From: Spirochaetaceae bacterium
GTDB lineage: Bacteria > Spirochaetota > Spirochaetia > Treponematales > Rectinemataceae
DNA length: 8,246 bases
Reading direction: 5' to 3'
Assembly (NCBI GenBank): GCA_016794765.1
Contig: JAEUJG010000166.1
Location: 1 to 8,246, forward strand
This document shows, one piece after another, positions 1-6,456 of the stretch; position 1 is the stretch's first letter, and each line of letters begins with the position of its first letter. Below the pieces are notes generated by a model. It did not search any database. It saw only the letters and a list, made by a program, of their open reading frames with translations, and was not told where the DNA came from. Position numbers and translations under genes: made by a program.

Positions 1-258
1 TCCCAGGGCGAGGAAGCCCGGCTTCTCGACGCCGCGGAGGCCGAGGTCGCGCACCGAGCGGATGGAGCGGCTTCCCTTCGGCACGGAAGTCCACTCCCCG
101 GTGCCGGGCGCCGGGGCCAGGCCCGCCGCCGCGGGATCGAAGCCGCGGCGCGCGTAGAGGACCTCGGCGCCGAGGTCCAGGGAGGCCGCGGCCGCGGGAG
201 CGGGAGCGAGAGCCGCGAGGGAGGCGAGGAAGAGCGGGGCGAAGAGCCGGCGGCGCAC
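1..258 (-). CDS. Exported protein of unknown function, N-terminal 86 residues only (runs off the window)
   Basis: The frame is open from a GTG at 258-256 to the left edge, so only the first 86 residues are visible. The start is chosen from an AGGAG at 272-268 with 9-nt spacing. Residues 1-25 look like a Sec signal peptide: three arginines after the start, then a Leu/Ala/Phe-rich core, and a run of alanines ending near residue 25. The mature part begins SLDLGAEVLYARRGFDP and continues with a Trp at 56, VPKG, a DLGL stretch and a GF near the edge. This pattern loosely resembles the extracellular sensing region of spirochaete-type membrane sensors (7TMR-DISM-like receptors fused to cyclase or phosphatase domains), but that is from memory and weak. 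It is probably the last visible gene of the leftward operon, 12 nt after the symporter stop. The existence of the gene is well supported; its function is not. Confidence 0.72.
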   Translation of the reverse strand, partial: MRRRLFAPLFLASLAALAPAPAAAASLDLGAEVLYARRGFDPAAAGLAPAPGTGEWTSVPKGSRSIRSVRDLGLRGVEKPGFLALG

Positions 259-267
259 GGAACGACG

Positions 268-272
268 CTCCT
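268..272 (-). promoter_or_regulatory. Ribosome binding site of the truncated exported-protein gene
   Basis: AGGAG on the minus strand, 9 nt before the GTG at 258. Its first two bases are the last two bases of the TAG stop codon of the upstream symporter (273-271). It fixes the GTG as the start and suggests translational coupling between the two genes. Confidence 0.65.
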
Positions 273-1650
273 AGAGGCCGCGCTCGGCGAGGAGGCGGCG
301 GTTGGCCTCGGCCTTGTCCGCGTCGAGGGTGTTCACGCGGAGGAAGACGGCCACGCCGACCGCGAGAAGGACGGCGGGGACGAGGGCGGTGTGGAGGCGG
401 ATGCCGACGAGGGCCTTGGCCGAACGGGGATCGGCGGCGAAGCCCGTCGCGGCGTGGATGGCCCAGAACGAGAGTGCCTGCACCGCGTAGGCGAGGCGGC
501 CCGCGAAGGCCCGGAAGCCGAGGTAGACGCCGTCCTCACGCTTGCCGGACTTGACGACGATCTCGTCGATGACGTCGGCCATCGCGGGGGTCATCATGAG
601 CCAGAAGCCGCCGAAGGAGAGGCCCCAGGCGAACATGGCGCCGACGAAGCCCCAGTGGCCCGGCGCGAAGAAGATGGGCAGGCAGAGGACGGACATCGCG
701 GCGGCTGCCAGGGCCAGGAGGGTCTGGCGGCTCTTGATCCGCTTGCCGAGGGCCAGCCAGATCGGCACCGCGGCGAGGGCTCCGGCGAGCATGCCCGCGA
801 AGATGAGGGTCGTGCTCCGTCCGCCGAGAACGTAGTCGCCGACGTAGTGGATGCTCGCCGTCATCGAGATCGAGGCGGACTGGTAGAAGAAGTACAGGAG
901 GAGGAAGGCGACGAAGTTCCGTTCCTTGAAGGCGGCGGCGAGCTGCTTCCGGAAGGAGGGCGCCTCGGTCCGCGCCTTTTCCTGCTCGAGGTAGCGCTCG
1001 ATCATCGCTCTGGTCTCGCGGGTGCCGGGCCAGAGGAGGAAGGCGGCGGCGAGGCCGACGGCCGCGAAGACGGCGGCGTTGACGAGGTAGCTCCGGGTGT
1101 CGCCGTAGCGGATGACGAAGGTGGGGAGGATGGCGCCGGCCGCGATGCCGAGGACGCCGATCAGGGTGCCGACGCCGGCCGCGCGCTCCCGCTCGGCGGG
1201 GAGGCGGAAGCGGTCCGGGAAGATCGATTGGTAGTTGAGCTCCCAGGTCGAATAGAGGGCGTCGTAGAGGCAGATCGCGACGAGGAGCCAGAGGAAGAGA
1301 AGGGGCTTCCCGGCGCCGAGGGGCGGGCGGAAGATCAGGACGAAGGCCGCGACGCAGGTCAGGGTGCCGAGGACGATCCAGGGAAAGCGGCGCCCGAGCC
1401 TGGCGGCGAAGCGCGTCGGCCGCGAGGTGAAGAAGCCGATGATCGGGTCGTTCGCCGCGTTCCAGACCGAGTAGAGGACGACCGCCGCCGCCACAAGGCC
1501 GGCGGAGAGCCCGACCTCGGTCTCGTAGAACTTGAAGACGAGGGCGGCGAAGCCCCCGGTGAGGAATTCGGCCAGGAACTTGCCGACGCCGTAGCTCGCC
1601 ATGATGCCCGCCGAGGGAAGGCCCTCGGCCCCGGAACGCTTGTGCCGCAT
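271..1650 (-). CDS. MFS transporter of the GPH (glycoside-pentoside-hexuronide:cation symporter, MelB-like) family
   Basis: 459 residues, close to MelB (about 470), with many hydrophobic segments compatible with 12 membrane helices. The N-terminal family signature is clear: WNAANDPIIGFF at 63-74, then a basic GRRFPW at 86-91 (MelB has WDAINDPIMG and GKFKPW). A second family motif, MADVIDEIVVKSGKREDG, lies at 357-374. Function: cation-coupled uptake of a sugar, glycoside, uronate or related compound across the inner membrane. By eye alignment, two of the MelB cation or coupling residues differ: Asn64 replaces Asp55 and Arg385 aligns near Lys377. Asp68 (Asp59) is kept, and Glu137 lies at the Asp124 position. 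The gene follows the dehydrogenase after 90 bp, so it may import that enzyme's substrate or a precursor. The ATG at 1650 has no convincing ribosome binding site; Met17 is an alternative. Family assignment is firm; substrate is unknown. Confidence 0.88.
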   Translation of the reverse strand: MRHKRSGAEGLPSAGIMASYGVGKFLAEFLTGGFAALVFKFYETEVGLSAGLVAAAVVLYSVWNAANDPIIGFFTSRPTRFAARLGRRFPWIVLGTLTCVAAFVLIFRPPLGAGKPLLFLWLLVAICLYDALYSTWELNYQSIFPDRFRLPAERERAAGVGTLIGVLGIAAGAILPTFVIRYGDTRSYLVNAAVFAAVGLAAAFLLWPGTRETRAMIERYLEQEKARTEAPSFRKQLAAAFKERNFVAFLLLYFFYQSASISMTASIHYVGDYVLGGRSTTLIFAGMLAGALAAVPIWLALGKRIKSRQTLLALAAAAMSVLCLPIFFAPGHWGFVGAMFAWGLSFGGFWLMMTPAMADVIDEIVVKSGKREDGVYLGFRAFAGRLAYAVQALSFWAIHAATGFAADPRSAKALVGIRLHTALVPAVLLAVGVAVFLRVNTLDADKAEANRRLLAERGL

Positions 1651-1740
1651 GCCGCGAGCATACCCCGCGGAGGCGTCCGGGGCAAGGGTGGCCCGCCGGT
1701 CCCGGCGGGGCCGAGCCGGGCGAGGCCGGCCCCGGCCCCG
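1651..1740 (-). other. GC-rich intercistronic gap with inverted repeats
   Basis: This 90-bp gap lies between the dehydrogenase stop and the symporter start and is almost entirely G and C. It holds a perfect 8-bp inverted repeat, CCCGCCGG (1692-1699) and CCGGCGGG (1702-1709), separated by 2 nt. A second pairing is possible between GGGGCCG (1707-1713) and CGGCCCC (1733-1739), and GGCCGGCC occurs at 1724-1731. There is no T-tract in either direction, so it is not a normal intrinsic terminator. It may modulate readthrough or mRNA processing between dehydrogenase and symporter. I see no promoter in it. Confidence 0.4.
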
Positions 1741-3165
1741 TCAGGCCCCGTCGGGGAAGATCTTGCCGGGGTTGAGGATCCCCGCCGGGTCGAAGGCCGC
1801 CTTGACGCGCCGCATGAGGGCGAGCGTCGCGGGATCGAGGTCGATGCCGATGTAGCGCTTCCGCTTGTTGCCGATGCCGTGCTCGCCGGAGATCCGGCCG
1901 CCCAGCTCGTGCGTTAGCCGATAGAGCTTGCCCAGGAGCTCGGCGAGCTTGCCGTGCCACTCCTCCTCGCCCCAGGCGGCGGGCTTGACGACCGTCGCGT
2001 GGAGGTTGCCGTCGCCCGCGTGGCCGTAGCAGGGGATCTCGGCCCCGTACTCGGCCTGGATCGCGGCCAGGCCCTCCATGAAGGCGGGGATGGCGGCGAT
2101 GGGGACGACGACGTCCTCGAGGCTCTGGCGGGGGCTCCGGACCTTGAAGGCCTCCGCGATGTTGCGGCGGACGTTCCAGATGCGCTCCATCGTGGTCCGG
2201 TTGTCGGCCACGTAGACGGGATCGGCGCCCCGGGCCTCGCAGATCTCGCCGATCCTCGCGTAGGCCCGGAAGACCTCCTCCTCCGACTCGCCGTCCACCT
2301 CGATGAGGAGCATGGCGCCCGCCCGCTCGTAGGGGATGCGCTCGTTCAGGTAGGCGCAGGAGGCCAGGACCGAGGCGCGGTCCATGTACTCGACGCTCGT
2401 GGGCACGACGCGGGCCTCGCGCACGATGCGCGGCACCGCGCCGATCGCGGAGGGCACGTCGGGGAAGGAGGCGAGGAGGACGGCGCGGCGCTTGGGCACG
2501 GGCAGGAGGGTCAGCGTGACCTCGGTGACGACGGCGAGGGTGCCCTCCGAGCCGACGAGGAGGCGCACGAGGTCGTAGCCGGTCACGTCCTTGCGGAGCT
2601 TGCCGCCGAGGCGCAGGACCTCGCCGGAGGGCAGGACCACCTCGAGGCCGACGACGTAGCGCGAGGTGACGCCGTACTTCACGGCCTTGCCGCCGCCGGC
2701 GTTTTCCGCGACGTTGCCGCCGAGGAAGCAGGTCTCGAGGCTCATCGGATAGCCGGCGAACATGAGGCCGTCCTTCTTGAGGGCCTCGTTGATCGTGTTC
2801 GTGACGACGCCGGGCTGGGCGACGACGACGAGGTTGTCTAGGTCGAGCTCCAGGATGCGGTTCATCCGCTCGAGCGAGAGGACGACGCCGCCGAACTGGG
2901 GCACGCAGCCGCCGGAGAGGCCGGAGCCCGCGCCGCGGGGCGTCACGGGGATCCGCTCCCGCGAGGCGAGGGCCATGATCCGCGACACCTCGGCGGTGGA
3001 GCCCGGCTTCACGACGGCCTCCGGCATGGCGGCGTACTCCCGTTCGGCCGTCTCGTCGTGCGAATAGGGCTCGAGGCGCTCCGCGTCGCGGAAGATGAGG
3101 TTCTTCGGGCCGACGATGCGCGAAAGCTCGTCGGCGATGCGGTCCGTGATGGGTGCGAAGTCCAT
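1741..3165 (-). CDS. FAD-dependent 2-hydroxyacid dehydrogenase, GlcD / D-lactate dehydrogenase (LctD-like) type
   Basis: 474 residues, normal for this family. It is predicted to oxidise a 2-hydroxy acid such as lactate or glycolate to the 2-oxo acid, passing electrons from its FAD to the adjacent ETF. The N-terminal FAD-binding PCMH domain covers about residues 40-222: PRGAGSGLSGGCVP at 76-89, the GGNVAENAGG stretch at 149-158, and VTGYDLVRLLVGSEGTL at 194-210. The C-terminal FAD-oxidase domain carries the metal/substrate histidines in YGHAGDGNLH at 380-389 (His382, His389), GEHGIG at 427-432, and the family ending FDPAGILNPGKIFP at 458-471. No signal peptide is seen, so it is cytoplasmic. 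The ATG at 3165 is 7 nt after the EtfA stop, with GGAG at 3180-3177 inside the EtfA end. The arrangement matches LctD of the bifurcating/confurcating lactate dehydrogenase. The family is secure; the exact substrate is inferred from neighbours. Confidence 0.9.
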   Translation of the reverse strand: MDFAPITDRIADELSRIVGPKNLIFRDAERLEPYSHDETAEREYAAMPEAVVKPGSTAEVSRIMALASRERIPVTPRGAGSGLSGGCVPQFGGVVLSLERMNRILELDLDNLVVVAQPGVVTNTINEALKKDGLMFAGYPMSLETCFLGGNVAENAGGGKAVKYGVTSRYVVGLEVVLPSGEVLRLGGKLRKDVTGYDLVRLLVGSEGTLAVVTEVTLTLLPVPKRRAVLLASFPDVPSAIGAVPRIVREARVVPTSVEYMDRASVLASCAYLNERIPYERAGAMLLIEVDGESEEEVFRAYARIGEICEARGADPVYVADNRTTMERIWNVRRNIAEAFKVRSPRQSLEDVVVPIAAIPAFMEGLAAIQAEYGAEIPCYGHAGDGNLHATVVKPAAWGEEEWHGKLAELLGKLYRLTHELGGRISGEHGIGNKRKRYIGIDLDPATLALMRRVKAAFDPAGILNPGKIFPDGA

Positions 3166-3172
3166 GGTCGGT

Positions 3173-4174
3173 CTAGCTCCTGGCCGCCGGGCGGTAGTCC
3201 TCGAGCGCGGCGGCGAGCCGCGGCAGGAGGTCGAAAAGGTCGCCGCGCACGGCGAGATCGGAGAGGGCGAAGATCGGGGCGTCGGGGTCGGCGTTGACGG
3301 CGACGATGGTGCCGGCCGTCTGCATGCCCGCGAGGTGCTGGATGGCCCCGGAGATGCCGAAGGCCAGGTAGAAGTCGGGGGCGATGGTGCGGCCCGAGAG
3401 GCCGACCTGGTGCGGGTATTCGATCCAGCCGCGGTCGACCGCCTCGCGGCTGGCGCCGATCTCGGCGCCGAGGCGGGAGGCCAGGCCCTCGAGGAGGGCG
3501 AAGCCCTCCTTCTTCTTGAAGCCGCGGCCGCCGGCGACGACGAGGGGCGCGTCGGCGAGGCCCTTCGACTCGGCGAAGGGCAGCTCCTCCACGAGGCGCG
3601 GGCCGCGCGCGGCGGCGGCGGCGGCCCCGGCGGGAAGGGCCACCATTTCCACGCGGACCGGCCGACCCGGATCGCGGGCGAGGGGCTTCCGGGAACGGGG
3701 CCGCACGGTCGCCGCCTGGGGCAGGCCGCGGGTCGTCTTGATCGTGGCCATGATGTTGCCGCCGGCGGCGGGCCGCGTCTGGAGGAGGACGCCCGTCTCC
3801 CGCTCGAGCTCGAGCTCGGTGCAGTCGGCGGTCAGCCCGAGGCCCTCGCGCGCGGCGAGGTAGGGCAGGAGGGTCCTGCCGGTCGTCGTCGCCGCGGCGA
3901 GGAGGACCTCCGGGCGGCGGCGCGCGAAGAGCGAGCCGAAGACGAGGGCGACGGGAGCGGCGGCCAGGCCGTCCAAGGCCGGATCGGCCGCGTGGTACAC
4001 GAGGTCGGCGCCGTGCAGGCAGAGCTCCTCCGGGTCGGCGGCCGGACCGGGCAGGACGGCCGCCACGGAGATCTCCTCCGGCGAGCCGAGGCTCCGCGCC
4101 CATGCCAGGAGCTCGAAGGAGACCGGGGCCACCCTGCCCGCCTTCGTCTCCGCGAGAATCCAGACTTCCCTCAC
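3173..4174 (-). CDS. etfA: Electron transfer flavoprotein subunit alpha (LctC-like, without ferredoxin domain)
   Basis: 333 residues starting from a GTG at 4174-4172 that overlaps the etfB stop codon (GTGA). The N-terminal ETF domain begins at once with EVWILAE at residues 3-9. The C-terminal FAD-binding domain is complete: VAGGRGFKKKEGF at 213-225, GASREAVDRGW at 240-250, HQVGLSGRTIAP at 255-266, FGISGAIQHLAGM at 272-284 and NADPDAPIF at 294-302. This FAD is the shuttle flavin that moves electrons to the partner dehydrogenase. LctC of Acetobacterium woodii carries an extra N-terminal ferredoxin-like [4Fe-4S] domain; here there is none, and the overlap with etfB leaves no room for it. Residues 184-189 are a run of alanines between the two domains, encoded in a (CGG)5 tract. 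The complex is cytoplasmic with EtfB and probably the downstream dehydrogenase. Confidence 0.93.
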   Translation of the reverse strand: MREVWILAETKAGRVAPVSFELLAWARSLGSPEEISVAAVLPGPAADPEELCLHGADLVYHAADPALDGLAAAPVALVFGSLFARRRPEVLLAAATTTGRTLLPYLAAREGLGLTADCTELELERETGVLLQTRPAAGGNIMATIKTTRGLPQAATVRPRSRKPLARDPGRPVRVEMVALPAGAAAAAARGPRLVEELPFAESKGLADAPLVVAGGRGFKKKEGFALLEGLASRLGAEIGASREAVDRGWIEYPHQVGLSGRTIAPDFYLAFGISGAIQHLAGMQTAGTIVAVNADPDAPIFALSDLAVRGDLFDLLPRLAAALEDYRPAARS

Positions 4175-5022
4175 GGCTTCACCCTCCCTTCCCGGCCGGC
4201 GCCGTCCTTTGGGACGACGAGGCCCTTTTCGGCCAGGAGCTCGACGATGCGTCGGCAGGCCGCCTCGGCCCCCTCCTCGGAACGCGCGTCCAGGGACTCG
4301 GTCTCGCGCGTGAGGCGGGGGCTCGCGATGCGGACGACCCGCGTCGGGGAGCCCCGCGAGCCGGCTTCCTCCGCCGGCAGCCCGAGCTCGGCCAGGCCGA
4401 GGAGGCGCGGCGCGAGGTCGTGGGCCCGCTTCTTGCCCGCGAGAAGGGGAAGCCGCGGCTCGCCGACGGCCTTGCAGAAGCTCAGGACGAGGGGCGCCGC
4501 GCACTCGACGATCTGGCCGCAGTCCTCGGAGACGCGCTCGGCGCGCACGACGAGGCCGCCGGGGCCGTCGCGGAGTTCCACCGCGCCGGCGTAAGTGACG
4601 ACGGGCAGGTCGAGGAAGGCGGCGACCTCGGGCCCGACCTGGCCGGTGTCGCCGTCGGTGGCCTTCTCCCCGCAGAACACGAGGTCGAAGGGCCCGAGGC
4701 GCCGGATGGCCGCGGCCAGGGTCCGCGCCGTCGCCCAGGTGTCGGCCCCGGCGAATTCGCGGCCGGTCACCAGGACCGCGTCGTCGCAGCCCATGGCGAC
4801 GGCCTCCTTGAGGGCCACCGCCGCGGCGGGCGGACCCATGGAAAGCGCCGTTATCCTGGCTTCGGCCCGGGTATCCTTGATGGCCAGGGCCGCCTCCAGG
4901 GCGTAGAGGTCGAGGGGATTGACGATCGAGGTCGCTTCCGAGCGCACCACGGTCCCGGTTTCGGGATCGATCGCCAGCGAGTCGGTCTCGGGAACTTGCT
5001 TGACGAGGACGAGTATCTTCAT
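4171..5022 (-). CDS. etfB: Electron transfer flavoprotein subunit beta (bifurcating-type, LctB-like)
   Basis: 283 residues, slightly longer than the usual 250-265. The start MKILVLVKQVPET is the standard EtfB beginning. Motifs in order: DPETGTVVR at 19-27, NPLDLYALEAAL at 35-46, AMGCDDAVLVTGREFAGADTWATARTLAAAI at 76-106 (given in two parts: AMGCDDAVLV, then the GREFAGADTWATA flavin loop), and CGEKATDGDTGQVGP at 117-131. The AGADT.AT loop and the DGDTGQVGP motif are those of ETFs that hold a second, bifurcating FAD in EtfB instead of AMP. The expected role is to exchange electrons with NAD(H) and ferredoxin and to form a heterodimer with EtfA. It is the first gene of the leftward operon. The ATG at 5022 has GGAG at 5036-5033, 10 nt upstream. 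The C-terminal tail after about residue 262 is charged and overlaps the etfA ribosome binding site and start. Confidence 0.94.
   Translation of the reverse strand: MKILVLVKQVPETDSLAIDPETGTVVRSEATSIVNPLDLYALEAALAIKDTRAEARITALSMGPPAAAVALKEAVAMGCDDAVLVTGREFAGADTWATARTLAAAIRRLGPFDLVFCGEKATDGDTGQVGPEVAAFLDLPVVTYAGAVELRDGPGGLVVRAERVSEDCGQIVECAAPLVLSFCKAVGEPRLPLLAGKKRAHDLAPRLLGLAELGLPAEEAGSRGSPTRVVRIASPRLTRETESLDARSEEGAEAACRRIVELLAEKGLVVPKDGAGREGRVKP
4183..4188 (-). promoter_or_regulatory. Ribosome binding site of etfA, inside etfB
   Basis: GGGAGG on the minus strand, 8 nt before the GTG at 4174. It lies in the last codons of etfB and supports the GTG start overlapping the etfB stop, an arrangement that usually couples translation to keep subunits equal. 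Confidence 0.65.
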
Positions 5023-5114
5023 GCGAACCCTGCTCCATTCCCGGCATTGCCGCGGGATGGCTTAGTCTGCACCGTTTTTTCACTCCGCACAACAGGAAAA
5101 TGAAATTTTGTTTC

Positions 5115-5143
5115 TTTACAATCGGCCGGTCAGGATTTATCCT
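5115..5143 (+). promoter_or_regulatory. Probable sigma-70 type promoter of the sugar ABC operon
   Basis: TTTACA at 5115-5120 (5 of 6 matches to the -35 consensus), an exact 17-bp spacer, then TATCCT at 5138-5143 (4 of 6 matches to the -10 consensus). Transcription would start near 5150, giving a short leader of about 25 nt before the ATG at 5176. It is the best promoter match in the gap. Confidence 0.55.
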
Positions 5144-5145
5144 GA
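5130..5145. promoter_or_regulatory. Perfect 16-bp palindrome, candidate operator over the -10 box
   Basis: TCAGGAT (5130-5136), TT, ATCCTGA (5139-5145): two perfect 7-bp arms around 2 central bases. It covers the predicted -10 box (5138-5143) of the rightward promoter, the usual position for a repressor site. It lacks the central CG common in LacI-family operators, so I cannot name the regulator family. It could also influence the leftward promoter, since the two groups diverge here. Confidence 0.5.
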
Positions 5146-5165
5146 GGGTACGTCAAAATTCGCCT

Positions 5166-5171
5166 AGGAGG
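5166..5171 (+). promoter_or_regulatory. Strong ribosome binding site of the sugar-binding protein gene
   Basis: AGGAGG, a full match to the Shine-Dalgarno core, with a short 4-nt spacer to the ATG at 5176. It fits the high expression expected for an extracellular binding protein. Confidence 0.75.
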
Positions 5172-5175
5172 CTTT

Positions 5176-6423
5176 ATGCGGTTCAAGAGATCGGCGCTCG
5201 TGCTCCTGCTCGCTCTCCTCGCCCTCGGTACCCTCGTCGCCCAGACGACGACCCTCAATTTCTGGACCTGGCGCCCGGAGGACACCGACGCCTACAACAA
5301 GCTCATCGCGGTCTTCGAAAAGGCCAACCCCGGCATCGACGTGGTGCTGACCGCCCAGAAGAACACCGAGTACAACACCATCCTCTCCGCGGCCCTCGCC
5401 GGCGGCTCCGGCCCCGACGTCTTCCAGAGCCGCGCCTACGGCGGCCTCGAGACCTTCGCCCAGTCCGGCTACATGGAGCCCCTCGAGAAGTGGGTGCCCG
5501 AGCTCAAGAAGTTCGACAAGGCCCCGCTCCGCGGCGCCACCTCCATCAAAGACGGCAAGGTCTACGGCGTGCCCTTCGCCAGCCAGACCCTCTTCATCTA
5601 CTACAACAAGGCCATCTACAAGCAGCTCGGCCTCTCCGTCCCCGAGACCTGGGACCAGTTCCTCGCCAACCTCCAGGCGATGAAGAAGGCCGGCGTCCAG
5701 CCCCTCGCGAACGGCGGCAAGGACGGCTGGACCCTCGAGGTCCTCCAGGGCGCGATCTGCCCGAACTTCTACGGGGCCAACGACTTCTTCGACGCCGTCA
5801 TGACGGGCAAGGCCACCTTCCAGGATCCGCGCTACGTCGGCGCGATCGCGAAGCTCAAGGAACTCACGCCCTACATGCCCGACCTCTTCATGGGCGTCTC
5901 CTACACCGACATGCAGTCCTCCTTCATCAACGAGCTGGCCGGCCACTTCATCGGCGGCAGCTTCGAGGCCGGCTACTTCTCCGCGCAGAATCCCAAGCTC
6001 GAGTACGACGTCTTCCCCGCCCCCGTCGCGAAGAAGGGCGACAAGCCCTACGTCTCCGTCTACGCGGACGGCAACTTCAGCATGAACGCGGGCTCCAGGA
6101 ACAAGGACGCCGCCGCCAAGTTCCTCAAATTCCTCGCGGGCAAGACGACCGGCGACTTCTTCATCAAGGACCTGAAGCAGGTCTCCGCCGTCCCCGGCGC
6201 CGACACCTCGAGCTCGCCCTACATCCAGAAGGTCCTCTCGCTCCAGAAGTACAACACGCCCTACATCATGCTCGTCGGCTTCCGCTACCAGCAGCCCACC
6301 GGCTCCGTCCTCCTCCAGGCCGCCCTCCAGGGCTTCATGGCCGGGAAGTTCGACGCCGCCGAAGTGGGACGCCAGGTCCAGGAAGGCCTCGCCACCTGGC
6401 ACGCGCCCTTCCAGAAGAAGTAA
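5176..6423 (+). CDS. Extracellular sugar-binding protein of a CUT1 ABC importer (family 1 solute-binding protein)
   Basis: 415 residues, the normal size for family 1 (MalE/UgpB-like, COG1653) binding proteins. Residues 1-23 form a Sec signal peptide: KR near the start, a Leu/Ala core (ALVLLLALLALG), and cleavage close to VAQ. There is no lipobox cysteine, so it should be a free periplasmic protein rather than a lipoprotein. The mature protein starts with the typical LNFWTW beta strand (27-32; Trp30 and Trp32 are candidate sugar-stacking residues), followed by the helix AYNKLIAVFEKANPGI (39-54), GGSGPDVF (76-83), and the DGKVYGVPF hinge region followed by YYNKAIYKQLGL and PETWDQF. The C-terminus keeps the family ending (GFMAGKF, EGLATW). 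It captures a mono- or oligosaccharide and delivers it to the two permeases downstream. The substrate cannot be read from sequence alone. It is the first gene of the rightward operon. Confidence 0.92.
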   Translation: MRFKRSALVLLLALLALGTLVAQTTTLNFWTWRPEDTDAYNKLIAVFEKANPGIDVVLTAQKNTEYNTILSAALAGGSGPDVFQSRAYGGLETFAQSGYMEPLEKWVPELKKFDKAPLRGATSIKDGKVYGVPFASQTLFIYYNKAIYKQLGLSVPETWDQFLANLQAMKKAGVQPLANGGKDGWTLEVLQGAICPNFYGANDFFDAVMTGKATFQDPRYVGAIAKLKELTPYMPDLFMGVSYTDMQSSFINELAGHFIGGSFEAGYFSAQNPKLEYDVFPAPVAKKGDKPYVSVYADGNFSMNAGSRNKDAAAKFLKFLAGKTTGDFFIKDLKQVSAVPGADTSSSPYIQKVLSLQKYNTPYIMLVGFRYQQPTGSVLLQAALQGFMAGKFDAAEVGRQVQEGLATWHAPFQKK

Positions 6424-6456
6424 GCCCAAAGTCGGCCTTGGGGCCGAAGTCGGGAC

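Larger units (their letters stand above)
5023..5175. promoter_or_regulatory. Divergent control region between etfB and the sugar-binding protein gene
   Basis: This 153-bp gap is the only clearly AT-rich stretch of the window (about 5073-5160). It must drive both the leftward etf operon and the rightward ABC operon. Rightward, a good promoter and an overlapping palindrome are visible (listed separately). Leftward, I could not find a convincing -35/-10 pair: TTGACG occurs on the minus strand at 5156-5151, but no -10 box sits at the right distance. Other small symmetries are AAAAT/ATTTT at 5097-5109 and CGGCA-T-TGCCG at 5042-5052; the latter would lie in the etfB leader just upstream of its ribosome binding site. 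Confidence 0.7.

Noticed and set aside
391..1917. A 508-codon plus-strand open frame
   Set aside because: It is antisense to the symporter and its product is an Asp/Glu/Gly/Arg-rich low-complexity sequence with no fold signature. It crosses a gene boundary, as expected of a shadow frame in GC-rich DNA.
536..1960. A 474-codon minus-strand open frame overlapping the symporter and dehydrogenase
   Set aside because: It is out of frame with two well-supported genes, and its product is Arg/Pro/Gly-rich without motifs.
3095..4594. A 499-codon plus-strand open frame
   Set aside because: It is antisense to etfA and etfB and spans both without respecting gene limits; its composition is typical of a shadow frame.
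4175..5092. Upstream extension of the etfA frame toward 5092 that could hold a missing ferredoxin domain
   Set aside because: The extension runs through etfB in another frame, is Arg/Gly-rich and has no CxxCxxC clusters. The GTG at 4174 has a good ribosome binding site, so the short EtfA is real.
5108..5121. TTGT-N6-ACAA inverted repeat as a possible Rex or LldR-type site
   Set aside because: The arms are only 4 bp in an AT-rich stretch, and the spacing fits neither the Rex consensus nor the TNGT-N3-ACNA pattern of LldR-type regulators.
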